Below are positions 24,194 through 32,091 of a DNA stretch of 42,809 bases, piece after piece. The stretch covers positions 1 to 42,809 of IMG/VR virus record IMGVR_UViG_3300025828_000046; one strand, written 5' to 3'. A model generated the notes under the pieces. The model searched no databases. It saw only the letters and a list, made by a program, of their open reading frames with translations, and had not been told where the DNA came from. Source of the DNA: a virus. Both the position numbers and the translations under genes were made by a program. How positions within the stretch are numbered: the stretch's first letter is position 1; every line of letters begins with the position of its first letter.

Positions 24194-24496
24194 ATGACAA
24201 TAGAAGTTTTACCAACATCGGATAATGTTTTTATCAAAAAAATTGAAGATGATCAAAAAACAAAATCTGGGTTAGTCTTACCAGATGACGTAGCAGAACG
24301 TCCAACAAAAGGCGAAATCCTTGCTGTTGGAGAAGGAAAAATAAATGACGAGGGTAAATTATTACCTATGAAACTTTCAATTGGTGATATTGTACTCTTT
24401 CCAAAGTATTCTGGACATCCTATTAAAATTGAAGGTGAAGAAAGACTTATTTTAAGCCAAACAGAAATTTTAGCAATTTTAAAGGAGAATAATTAA
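24194..24496 (+). CDS. groS: GroES-like co-chaperonin
   Basis: A 100-residue co-chaperonin that caps the GroEL ring. It shows the family order: VLPTSDNVFIKKIEDDQKTK, the mobile loop KSGLVLPDDVAERPTKGEIL, AVGEGKINDEGKLLP, and SIGDIVLFPKYSGHPIKIEG ending in ERLILSQTEILAIL. Length fits bacterial GroES. In T4 the phage co-chaperonin gp31 replaces host GroES for folding the capsid protein; this gene is much closer to bacterial GroES. Shine-Dalgarno TAGGAG; the stop overlaps the GroEL ATG by one base (TAATG), so the two are coupled. Confidence 0.95.
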   Translation: MTIEVLPTSDNVFIKKIEDDQKTKSGLVLPDDVAERPTKGEILAVGEGKINDEGKLLPMKLSIGDIVLFPKYSGHPIKIEGEERLILSQTEILAILKENN

Positions 24497-26169
24497 TGGC
24501 TGGTATAAATCCAAGAAAAGTTATTTTAGGTTCTCAAGCAAGAGAACAACTTATAGAAGGTGCAAACATACTTGCAGATGCTGTAAAAACCACATTAGGA
24601 CCTAAAGGAAAAAATGTTATAATTCAAAGAACCTACGGACCACCTCAGGTTACTAAAGATGGTGTAACTGTGGCAAGAGAAATATTTTTAGAAGACACAC
24701 TTCAAGATACAGGTTCTAGGCTTGTTAAACAAGCAGCTAATCAAACAGCAGATGATATCGGTGATGGAACAACAACGGCCACTGTACTTGCTCAAGCTAT
24801 GATAAAAGAAGGTATGAAGTTTGTAACTGCTGGTATTAGTCCAATAAATTTAAAAAGAGGAATAGATTTTGCACTTGCACAAGCAGTAGAAAAATTAGAA
24901 TCAATTTCTAAAGAATGCAAAGAACCTGAAACAATTAAGCAAGTTGCTACTATAAGTGCAAACGGTGATGAACACATGGGTGAACTTATATCAGAGGCAT
25001 TAATCAAAGTAGGACATATAGGTGCAGTTACAGTAGAAAACAGTACTCAATTAACTGACGAACTTGATTTTGTATCTGGTATGAGTTATGATCACGGGTT
25101 CTATTCTCCTTATTTTATAAATTCAGACAAACAAAAATGTGTTCTAGAAAATCCTTACATTCTAATATTAGATAGACCTGTTTTAAATGTTAATGACCTA
25201 GTACCAATTTTAGAAAAATTAGCGGCATCTGGTAGATCATTTTTAATCATGGCTGAACAGATTAATAATGATGCTTTAGCAACACTAATTCTAAACAATG
25301 CACAAGGTCATGTTAAATGCTGTGCTGTAAGATCACCGGATTGGAAGGGTGAAAAACGCAAGTACCTAATCGAAGATGTAGCAGCTTTAACAGGAGGTGT
25401 AGTACTGAGTGATGAAAATGGTATGAGACCAGAAAAAGCAGAACTAACAGATCTAGGACAAGCTAACAGAGTAGAAATTACTAAAGATATGACAACTATT
25501 ATTGGCGGTCATGGTGACAAGAACAAAATTGAAAGCCGTATAGAAGGCATCCAAATGGAAATAGACGAATACAAAATAGGTCCAAAAACATTTCCTAAAT
25601 GGCAATTAGAAGAAAGAATTGCAAAACTACAAGGCGGTATTGCTGTTATTAGAGTAGGTGGTCCAACAACAGTTGAAATCAATGAAAAGAAGGACAGATA
25701 CGATGACAGTATTCACGCTACAAGGGCAGCTATTAAAGAAGGTGTAGTTGCTGGTGGCGGAGTAGGATATTTAAGATTAATTAAACATCTAGAAACTATC
25801 GAACCAAAAAATGAAGAGCAAAGAGCAGGTATTCAAGTTGTTATAAATTCATTGACAGAACCATTAAGAACTATTTCACATAATGCAGGTGATAAACCAG
25901 ATGTAGTAATGAATGAAGTGTTAAACGGCAGTGATGAATACGGATTTGACGCAAGTAATGGAACGTATGGTAATATGTTTGAAACTGGTATTATTGATCC
26001 TACAACTGTAGTAAAAGCAGCTATGTTAAATGCAGGATCAGTAGCAGGATTGCTATTAACAACTGATTGTGCAATTTACGAGATACCCGATGAAGCAACA
26101 AAAAGCGGATTTGTACCATCTCCGCCTGCAGGACATGAGTTACCAAGAGAATTTAATAATACAGACTAA
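24496..26169 (+). CDS. groL: GroEL-like chaperonin
   Basis: A 557-residue chaperonin. ATP-site motifs are intact: TTLGPKGKNV, VTKDGVTVA, GDGTTTATVLAQA, and the late DDSIHATRAAIKEGVVAGGG with the hydrolysis Asp. The apical domain has the usual order. Differences from bacterial GroEL: an insertion near residues 355-375 (DEYKIGPKTFPKWQLEERIA in place of the usual short link) and a C-terminus (PAGHELPREFNNTD) without the Gly-Gly-Met tail. It is read with GroES from a late promoter, which points to folding of virion proteins or other late proteins. Its stop overlaps that of the opposite-strand gene at 26166. Confidence 0.97.
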   Translation: MAGINPRKVILGSQAREQLIEGANILADAVKTTLGPKGKNVIIQRTYGPPQVTKDGVTVAREIFLEDTLQDTGSRLVKQAANQTADDIGDGTTTATVLAQAMIKEGMKFVTAGISPINLKRGIDFALAQAVEKLESISKECKEPETIKQVATISANGDEHMGELISEALIKVGHIGAVTVENSTQLTDELDFVSGMSYDHGFYSPYFINSDKQKCVLENPYILILDRPVLNVNDLVPILEKLAASGRSFLIMAEQINNDALATLILNNAQGHVKCCAVRSPDWKGEKRKYLIEDVAALTGGVVLSDENGMRPEKAELTDLGQANRVEITKDMTTIIGGHGDKNKIESRIEGIQMEIDEYKIGPKTFPKWQLEERIAKLQGGIAVIRVGGPTTVEINEKKDRYDDSIHATRAAIKEGVVAGGGVGYLRLIKHLETIEPKNEEQRAGIQVVINSLTEPLRTISHNAGDKPDVVMNEVLNGSDEYGFDASNGTYGNMFETGIIDPTTVVKAAMLNAGSVAGLLLTTDCAIYEIPDEATKSGFVPSPPAGHELPREFNNTD

Positions 26170-26585
26170 GGTTTAGAAGGCCAATTTATTTCAAATGGAA
26201 AACTAACTTGATTTGGTACATCACGTAGCGCAGTTCTATAAGTAGCCCACTGCGCTTTTTTTGAGTCGCTTAATTCTCCACTAATTTGAGTCCAATCACT
26301 TTTTAATAGTCGGTCGTCGCGTTCGGCTCTAATTTCTGCAGCTTTTTCTTGTTCTGTCATAGGATGTGAGCTATAATTAGTAGGAGGAAATGATACTTCG
26401 CCGTAGTCGCCGTTGTCTAATTTTATCCACATAGCACTACTAAATTCATCTGTAGAATCTTTTTTAGCCCAAAATGCTATTGGTTCTGAAATTTCAGCAA
26501 ATTTTATATGGCAATATATGTCATTTATCATATCAGTTCCTCGCTGTATTAAGGATACTGATTCAATAGTTAGATCTTTAAGCAT
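26166..26585 (-). CDS. Phage tail assembly chaperone-like protein
   Basis: A 139-residue protein whose C-terminal 60 residues carry the phage tail assembly chaperone signature: AAEIRAERDDRLLKSDWTQI, then LSDSKKAQWATYRTALRDVP and VSFPFEINWPSKP. The N-terminal half is a beta-rich domain (DIYCHIKFAEISEPIAFWAK). Such proteins help fibres or tape-measure proteins fold and are often encoded next to tail fibre genes, as here. Shine-Dalgarno TAGGAAAG and late promoter GATAAATA at 26612-26619 precede it. It lies at the boundary between the tail genes and the oxygenase/halogenase region. Confidence 0.82.
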   Translation of the reverse strand: MLKDLTIESVSLIQRGTDMINDIYCHIKFAEISEPIAFWAKKDSTDEFSSAMWIKLDNGDYGEVSFPPTNYSSHPMTEQEKAAEIRAERDDRLLKSDWTQISGELSDSKKAQWATYRTALRDVPNQVSFPFEINWPSKP

Positions 26586-26611
26586 GTTTCTTTCCTACAC
26601 TTTATATAAAG

Positions 26612-26619
26612 TATTTATC
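26612..26619 (-). promoter_or_regulatory. T4-like late promoter (GATAAATA) for the tail assembly chaperone gene
   Basis: Minus-strand GATAAATA just past the stop codon of the 26622 gene; predicted start near 26606, 21-base leader with TAGGAAAG. Confidence 0.65.
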
Positions 26620-26621
26620 AT

Positions 26622-27275
26622 TTACTTGCTATTTGAATTGAAACCAACACCAGGTCTTTTATCGTAAGCAAATTCAGGGTAATATGGCCCATTTTTATTT
26701 ATGTAATGAAAGAACCCTTGTACTTGATAACTGTTAGAGCCTGCTTCAAATGGATCTCTCCAATGTTCTATTTCGCATCCTCTATATATTATACAATCTC
26801 CCGGCTGTTGAGGGGTCATTATACCCTTATTACCTTTAGAAATAAAGTCTTGATCGTGTATATTGTGTCTATAGGTAGGATCAACATACATGCCCCAGTT
26901 ATAACTAGAATCTACATCTAAATAATTAAATCCAAAACATATTGTTGTAGAAATTTCGCAACTTGGACGATCTGTGTGACGCTCTAATTCCATTCCGGGT
27001 CTGTAAACTCTAAAATAAGAATAAGTTGGGCAAAGTTCTAATCCGGTATACTTTTCCATATGCGGTTTCATAAAAACCATCAATGTTTCCATTAATGTAT
27101 CAGCGTATATACTATGAGAGTAGGGAACTTGACCATTATCATCTTCTTTTTTTGGGTTTACGGTTTCTTGCAATAGACAATATTGTGTAGTAATATTGCA
27201 AATATCTTTTGGTATAATCCCTTGTAGAGCAATATATCTGTTTTCTTGAAAATTTTTATGATTTACTATTTCCAT
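26622..27275 (-). CDS. 2OG-Fe(II) oxygenase-like protein
   Basis: Probable iron- and 2-oxoglutarate-dependent dioxygenase of 217 residues. The first iron motif is ERHTDRPSCE (H100 and D102) and the distal His is in EIEHWRDPF (H171). At the usual 2OG-binding Arg position there is Gln (SYQVQGFFHYI), so co-substrate binding may differ. Central patterns such as TYSYFRVYRPGMELERHTD are typical of prolyl-hydroxylase-like enzymes. I place the start at 27275 (MEIVNHKNF), which has TAGGAAAA upstream, rather than 27296; this leaves a 10-base overlap with the upstream oxygenase gene. Last gene of a minus-strand group of three. Confidence 0.8.
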   Translation of the reverse strand: MEIVNHKNFQENRYIALQGIIPKDICNITTQYCLLQETVNPKKEDDNGQVPYSHSIYADTLMETLMVFMKPHMEKYTGLELCPTYSYFRVYRPGMELERHTDRPSCEISTTICFGFNYLDVDSSYNWGMYVDPTYRHNIHDQDFISKGNKGIMTPQQPGDCIIYRGCEIEHWRDPFEAGSNSYQVQGFFHYINKNGPYYPEFAYDKRPGVGFNSNSK

Positions 27276-28060
27276 GGTTTTCCTAAACTCCAACAAACTA
27301 AACTATATCGTGTTCCAGATGTTACAGGTGTAACTTGATGATATATATGCGACGGAAAAACAACTATACTTCCTCTAGGACGGATCTCTTCACACTCGTG
27401 ATATCTATCTGGTCTATGTGGTCCTAAGTCAAATTTTAAGTTTCCGCCTGTATAATCATTAGGATCTGATAGACTAATTGTTACACTAAGTTTTCTAATT
27501 TTGTTCCACATCTGAGGATTGTCAGTAACATGACTTTCTAAGGGCAACGGATCACCAAAGGCATTCAGCATGTCGTTACCATCTTTATCTTTTTTGGTTG
27601 AATGGATTGCAGGATCATATTTTTCATAAGGTAATACACCACAATCGGCATGCCAACCATAATATTGATTTAAACCATATTTTGTAAATTGTATGTCTTC
27701 GGTAAAATCCCAATCAAAATTCCAGCCTGCTTGCCTATTTGCCTCATGAATAAACGGCCAAATAGTTTTGTACAGCCAATCATCATTTAACCACGAAACT
27801 TCACTATCTCTTAGTGCAAAATTATTTACATCGTCACCGTCTTTGAGTGCTTCTTCTAGGGTAATGTCAGCGGCATCTTTAACTAAATTAGGATCTAAAT
27901 CGGACTTTGCCTTCCAATCGCCTGTAGTGCCTTCAACTGCATAATTTCCATAATTACGTTTTGCTTCCGACATTTTTTCTAACCCGGTTTCAATAATTTT
28001 ATCGCATACCTCTTCAGGCAATGCAGAAACAAAATACCAGTAATTATAGTTTAAAATCAT
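27266..28060 (-). CDS. 2OG-Fe(II) oxygenase (PKHD/prolyl-4-hydroxylase type)
   Basis: A 264-residue dioxygenase with a complete site: H137 and D139 (YGWHADCG), H241 and R251 (SHIYHQVTPVTSGTRYSLVC). Supporting patterns are RKLSVTISLSDPNDYTGGNL, KFDLGPH and RGSIVVFPSHIYHQV, typical of PiuC/PKHD-type hydroxylases. The N-terminal 90 residues (YWYFVSALPEEVCDKIIETG) are also typical of this group in marine phages. Its ATG overlaps the stop of the upstream paralogue by four bases (ATGA). The substrate is unknown; family members hydroxylate prolines or other residues or small molecules. Confidence 0.92.
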   Translation of the reverse strand: MILNYNYWYFVSALPEEVCDKIIETGLEKMSEAKRNYGNYAVEGTTGDWKAKSDLDPNLVKDAADITLEEALKDGDDVNNFALRDSEVSWLNDDWLYKTIWPFIHEANRQAGWNFDWDFTEDIQFTKYGLNQYYGWHADCGVLPYEKYDPAIHSTKKDKDGNDMLNAFGDPLPLESHVTDNPQMWNKIRKLSVTISLSDPNDYTGGNLKFDLGPHRPDRYHECEEIRPRGSIVVFPSHIYHQVTPVTSGTRYSLVCWSLGKPWK

Positions 28061-28677
28061 CTAAAAATTGCTCCATGAACATGTCCTAAGATAATATTTT
28101 TTTCGCCGCTGGTAACAGAATTTATTTTCCAAGTTAAGAAACTAGGAAAAATAACAATTGATCCTTTAGTATTACAATCAATTTTTGAAGTGTCTGTATT
28201 TAAAAATTCTAATTCTCCGCCTTGATATTCACTTTTATCTGACAAATTTATAATAAATGACATTTTACGAGTAGTAGCCATTGGAGTAATATCTATGTGC
28301 CAATCATAATAGTCATTTTCACTGTATTTAAAAATTTGCGGAAAATCTTGATCAATAATTCCTAATAATCTAAAATCGTAGATCTCGTCATTGGCTTGTT
28401 TTGTAATAGATCTAATATGTTGAAAGGGAAATCCTTCAACTTCTCCTCTAATTTTTTGACGTTTAGAAGAGTGCAATTCTTTCTCACCAACTACTCTTGA
28501 TTTAATCCAAAGATCTTCTAAACATCCGTCTAGTATTGTTTTACAATCTTCATCATTAAAAAGTTCTGCTACGTTTACTGATAAAATATCTAAACTTGCA
28601 AGTTTAGTTGATGTAGTTTCTTGTACAGCAGCATCTGTAAATCCGCTGTTTTGTTCAAATGTCGATTCGTTATCCAT
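28057..28677 (-). CDS. 2OG-Fe(II) oxygenase-like protein with an altered iron site
   Basis: A 206-residue relative of the next gene: YYDWHIDITPMATTRKMSFI (H127, D129), NLSDKSEYQGGELEFLN, and GSIVIFPSFLTWKINSVTSG. The position expected to hold the distal iron His is Trp183 (codon TGG read directly), and the 2OG-binding Arg position is Lys193. Downstream H199 and H201 (LGHVHGAIF) are unusual and might replace a ligand. The protein is therefore either inactive (a partner or scaffold) or has changed chemistry. First gene of a minus-strand group; AAAGGA upstream of the ATG. Confidence 0.85.
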   Translation of the reverse strand: MDNESTFEQNSGFTDAAVQETTSTKLASLDILSVNVAELFNDEDCKTILDGCLEDLWIKSRVVGEKELHSSKRQKIRGEVEGFPFQHIRSITKQANDEIYDFRLLGIIDQDFPQIFKYSENDYYDWHIDITPMATTRKMSFIINLSDKSEYQGGELEFLNTDTSKIDCNTKGSIVIFPSFLTWKINSVTSGEKNIILGHVHGAIFR

Positions 28678-28701
28678 AGTTAGTCCTTTTAGTTATATGT
28701 A

Positions 28702-28709
28702 TACTTATT
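28702..28709 (-). promoter_or_regulatory. Possible late-promoter variant (AATAAGTA) for the 28677-26622 oxygenase group
   Basis: Minus-strand AATAAGTA, one mismatch to NATAAATA, predicted start near 28696 and an 19-base leader with AAAGGA. Weak alone. Confidence 0.35.
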
Positions 28710-28723
28710 TCAATCTATTTGTG

Positions 28724-29902
28724 TCAATCAAAATAATGATACTGCATGTCTTGATCTAGATTTTTCCAAACTCCTGCCGGAAATGGAAATACTAAAGTTT
28801 GGTTTGTATAATATGCTGGTTCTAATCCTTTCATAGTATTAACATGTTGTTGCCATTTAGGATTAGATTCTAACTTTTCTTTACATTTTTTTGATGTTAT
28901 TTGCCAAAATGTGCTATCAAAAGTAGAGCCGCCGTGATACATATAATTGATGAATAATTCATAGTCTTCGGCTAAGTTGTGTAAATGAATATTTGCGGTT
29001 TCTTCTGTGTGAACATTCGCTAAAACTACATCAAAAAAAGTTCTTATTATAGAATCATACATCCAACCAGATAGAGCCTCTAACGGTTCAAAGAATATAG
29101 CTCTATTTCCATTTTTTATAATCCTTCCGTCTATAAACTTTTTTGCTTTATAATTCTTAAATGAGAATTCACGTAAATTAAGTTTGTTTTTATCTGTATT
29201 GAATATTTCAGCAATGTTATCTATTGCCTCATCTTTTGTTGTAATTTTATCATTGTACAAATAACCCCATCCTTGTCTTGACTGCAACGGAATACCAAAC
29301 ATCCAACCATTAGGATGTGCATAATGATACGTATAATTCCAATCTCCCGGCTTTGGTATCATATTTACAATGGCATGATTAACAGGAATATCTACCATTT
29401 CGTATTCTGAATAATCTTTAGGATATCCCCTACAATCTATGACATAATCAAAATCATGACTGGTATTATCTACAAAATTAATTACAGCTTTTTGTTGTAA
29501 ATTATCTAAAGATTTTATTTCACCTTCTAATACTTGGAACTTATTGTTCCATTTTTCTTTAAATCTTTTAAATGCAAATTCTTTAAGTTTAAAGTTATTG
29601 AAATGCATAGCATAAAAAGGAGGAGGTATTTTAGTAAAAAAGTCTTTTTCCCTCCAATTTACATATTTTACTCCATGTTTAATTGTGCTATCAAGTTCAG
29701 ACATATCTTGTAAAAAATTTAGATCTGCACCATAAAATAATGTTGTTGGTATTTGAGTGCTTGTACTTTCTCCTATTCCTAACATAGGAATATTTGGATC
29801 ATATACTGAAGTAATCTGCCATTCATTTGTAAAAAATGCTAAACAATGAGCTAATGAAACAACTCCTGCTGTCCCTGTACCTAATACTGCAATTTTTTTC
29901 AT
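28724..29902 (-). CDS. Compact, divergent FAD-dependent tryptophan-halogenase-like protein
   Basis: A 392-residue flavoprotein, the shortest of the five halogenase-like proteins in the window. It keeps the FAD-binding GTGTAG (8-13), the Lys equivalent to PrnA K79 (K75 in DSTIKHGVKYVNW), and the EPLE motif (272-275) with the catalytic-type Glu275 followed by Ala. The halogenase hallmark W-x-W-x-I-P reads WMFGIP (200-205), so the second Trp is Phe. Compared with the others it lacks about 40-60 residues after the Lys segment and about 50 at the C-terminus. Its ATG overlaps the upstream oxygenase stop (ATGA). Halogenation is plausible, not shown. Confidence 0.85.
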   Translation of the reverse strand: MKKIAVLGTGTAGVVSLAHCLAFFTNEWQITSVYDPNIPMLGIGESTSTQIPTTLFYGADLNFLQDMSELDSTIKHGVKYVNWREKDFFTKIPPPFYAMHFNNFKLKEFAFKRFKEKWNNKFQVLEGEIKSLDNLQQKAVINFVDNTSHDFDYVIDCRGYPKDYSEYEMVDIPVNHAIVNMIPKPGDWNYTYHYAHPNGWMFGIPLQSRQGWGYLYNDKITTKDEAIDNIAEIFNTDKNKLNLREFSFKNYKAKKFIDGRIIKNGNRAIFFEPLEALSGWMYDSIIRTFFDVVLANVHTEETANIHLHNLAEDYELFINYMYHGGSTFDSTFWQITSKKCKEKLESNPKWQQHVNTMKGLEPAYYTNQTLVFPFPAGVWKNLDQDMQYHYFD

Positions 29903-30495
29903 GTTTCGTCCACGTAATTAAACCAACCTGTAATGATATATTTTTCTTGTGTCGGAGAAGGGATTCCTCTATGTGTAAAAGTCCAATCAGCTGGCCAAAT
30001 AACAGTTTTTCCAATTTCTGCATTTACAGTAAGTTTTTGATTTAGCCATTCTGTTCCTCCTCCATCCGTAACATTATTCAAATATGTCATAAAAACTAAA
30101 TGCCTAGTAACTGTAATAGGATTGCCACTACAGCGTTCAGTGTGCCATGCATGGTATGCTTGCCCAGGTTTATACCATTGTATATTTAATGGTCTAAGCA
30201 ATCTCCATGGAGCATACATATCACAAGATGGGTATTTTTCTATATATTTTTCGACACATTTTTGTAATTGTTCAACATATTCAGCAACAACAGGAAAATC
30301 TAAACTATCGTCTATTGTTAATGATAAATCAGTAGATTCTTTTACAGATGGAGATGCTGTTACCAGTTTGCCGCCTTCAAAATTCATAGGTTTTTGTTTA
30401 GGATCCATTCTTGGGTGTGCATGAAACGTTTTAATCAACCTCTCGCATATACTTTCATCCATATAATATGTTTCTAAGAACAAGTTTTTTTCCAT
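29899..30495 (-). CDS. 2OG-Fe(II) oxygenase-like protein with HxE motif
   Basis: A 198-residue dioxygenase-fold protein. The first iron motif is WHTERCSG (H118, E120), with Glu in place of the usual Asp. Then TRHLVFMTYLNNVTDGGGTE, GKTVIWPADWTFTHRGIPSP with distal H175, and EKYIITGWFNYV with Lys185 at the usual Arg position. HxE is tolerated in some members of the superfamily. It is coupled by ATGA to the compact halogenase downstream, suggesting the two act together. Late promoter GATAAATA at 30517-30524 and TTGGAG Shine-Dalgarno. Confidence 0.85.
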   Translation of the reverse strand: MEKNLFLETYYMDESICERLIKTFHAHPRMDPKQKPMNFEGGKLVTASPSVKESTDLSLTIDDSLDFPVVAEYVEQLQKCVEKYIEKYPSCDMYAPWRLLRPLNIQWYKPGQAYHAWHTERCSGNPITVTRHLVFMTYLNNVTDGGGTEWLNQKLTVNAEIGKTVIWPADWTFTHRGIPSPTQEKYIITGWFNYVDET

Positions 30496-30510
30496 GGTGG
30501 CTCCAATTTC

Positions 30511-30524
30511 ACTAAATATTTATC
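30511..30524. promoter_or_regulatory. Overlapping divergent late promoters between two halogenase/oxygenase operons
   Basis: Minus strand: GATAAATA (30524-30517), predicted start near 30511, for the 30495 gene. Plus strand: ACTAAATA (30511-30518), one mismatch, predicted start near 30524, for the 30550 gene. The two octamers share bases, as at 15665-15684. Confidence 0.5.
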
Positions 30525-30549
30525 TTAGTAGTTAATAGGAAGAAATTAA

Positions 30550-32091
30550 ATGAAAATAGTTATTGTCGGTGGTGGTACAGCAGGTTGGATGGCTGCACTT
30601 ATGTTATCTAGTAGACATCCTAATCATAAGATTGAAGTTGTAGAGTCTACTAAGATAGGAATCATAGGTGTAGGGGAAAGCACTACAGGATTACTAAGTG
30701 ATTTACTTAATAACCATTTGTGGGATTTTGGTTGTGATCACAATGAGTTTATTGCAGAAACGGGCGCCTCAATCAAATATGGTATTAAGTTTACAGGTTG
30801 GACTCCAGACACTAATGACTATTATATAGGACCAATTGACGGCAGTCTTACCAAAGAACACACACCTGATATATTTTTTGCATACGGATGTGCTAATCTT
30901 GCAAAAAAAGATCTTGTAAAAGTTTCAGAAACTGGTAACTACATTAACAAAGGATATACAAATTTTGACTTATCTACTGGTCAGTTTGTAGATCTTACAC
31001 ATGCAATGCATGTTGATGCCCATTTAGTTGGAAAATATTTTCAAAAAGTTACTTTACGAAAACCAAATACTTCGCACATAGACGCAAAGGTATTAGATTG
31101 TACATTAAATGAAAAAGGGTTTATTAATAATATTATATTAGAAGACGGTAGGAAAATAGAAGGAGATTTTTTCATTGATTGTTCGGGATTTTCAAGACTA
31201 CTTATTAGTAAAATGCCAGGTAATGACTGGGTAAGTTATCAAAAACATCTACCGGTCAACACAGGCTTACCATTTTTACTAGACTATAAAGAAGATGAAC
31301 TGCCAATGCCGCATACACATGCCTGGGCTCAAGATGCAGGATGGATGTGGCAGATACCTTTATTAGATAGAATAGGAAACGGATATGTTTTCTGTGACGA
31401 TTTTACTACTCCAGAGAAAGCTCATCAAGAAATTGAACAACGATTAGGAAGAGAAATTGATGTGCAAAAAGTAATCAAATTTAACACAGGAAGACAAAAA
31501 TCATCTTGGATTAATAACTGTCTTGCTATTGGTTTATCAAGTGCATTTTTAGAACCTTTAGAAGCAACAAGTATTCATTCTACAATAGTCCAAATAAAAA
31601 ACTTTACCTTTGATTACTTACGAGACGATTTAGAATCTACAATCAATTCAGGAACAGTTAATATTTACAATAAACGTACTAGAACAATGTTTGACGACTT
31701 CAAAGATTTTTTGGTTATGCATTATATGGGAGGACGAACCGATACAGAGTTTTGGAAACATATTAAATCTGGAGCGACTAGAACAGAGTTTGTAGAAAAT
31801 TTAATAGAAACAGCAAAAGTAAGATATCCTAATGTTAATGATTTTCCAAAATATTATGGTGCAGCAGGATGGCCGCTATATAGTTACGTAATGGAAGGTA
31901 TAGGAGTAATTGATAGAGATCTTGCATTTAAAGAAATCAATTTTGATGCACCCAGGTTAGGTAACATCTATAAATCAGTTGAAGAAAATTATCTGTACAT
32001 GCAAAAACAATGGCATGAGCAATATTCCAAAAATGCTACTTGGAATGAAATGATAAACTATTTTAGAAAACTAAGAGAAAAACATGTATAA
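30550..32091 (+). CDS. FAD-dependent tryptophan halogenase-family protein
   Basis: A 513-residue flavin-dependent halogenase-like protein. Motifs: FAD-binding GGGTAGWMA (7-15), GVGEST (40-45), Lys76 (ASIKYGIKFTGW) equivalent to the PrnA catalytic Lys79, HAMHVDAHL, FIDCSGFSRLL, WMWQIP (265-270), and EPLEATS with Glu338 where PrnA has Glu346; the next residue is Ala instead of Ser. Family members use FADH2, O2 and halide to halogenate tryptophan, indoles, peptides or other aromatics; substrate here unknown. AGGAAG Shine-Dalgarno. First gene of a plus-strand group; its stop overlaps the next oxygenase gene by eight bases. Confidence 0.93.
   Translation: MKIVIVGGGTAGWMAALMLSSRHPNHKIEVVESTKIGIIGVGESTTGLLSDLLNNHLWDFGCDHNEFIAETGASIKYGIKFTGWTPDTNDYYIGPIDGSLTKEHTPDIFFAYGCANLAKKDLVKVSETGNYINKGYTNFDLSTGQFVDLTHAMHVDAHLVGKYFQKVTLRKPNTSHIDAKVLDCTLNEKGFINNIILEDGRKIEGDFFIDCSGFSRLLISKMPGNDWVSYQKHLPVNTGLPFLLDYKEDELPMPHTHAWAQDAGWMWQIPLLDRIGNGYVFCDDFTTPEKAHQEIEQRLGREIDVQKVIKFNTGRQKSSWINNCLAIGLSSAFLEPLEATSIHSTIVQIKNFTFDYLRDDLESTINSGTVNIYNKRTRTMFDDFKDFLVMHYMGGRTDTEFWKHIKSGATRTEFVENLIETAKVRYPNVNDFPKYYGAAGWPLYSYVMEGIGVIDRDLAFKEINFDAPRLGNIYKSVEENYLYMQKQWHEQYSKNATWNEMINYFRKLREKHV

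Noticed and set aside
24194-26169. GroES/GroEL as host DNA or an assembly join
   Set aside because: A perfect T4 late promoter precedes them, the stop overlaps a phage tail gene, and GroEL lacks the usual bacterial tail, so the pair belongs to the phage.
29823-30023. Short minus-strand frame across the 29899 and 28724 gene junction
   Set aside because: It is in another frame over two well-supported, ATGA-coupled genes.
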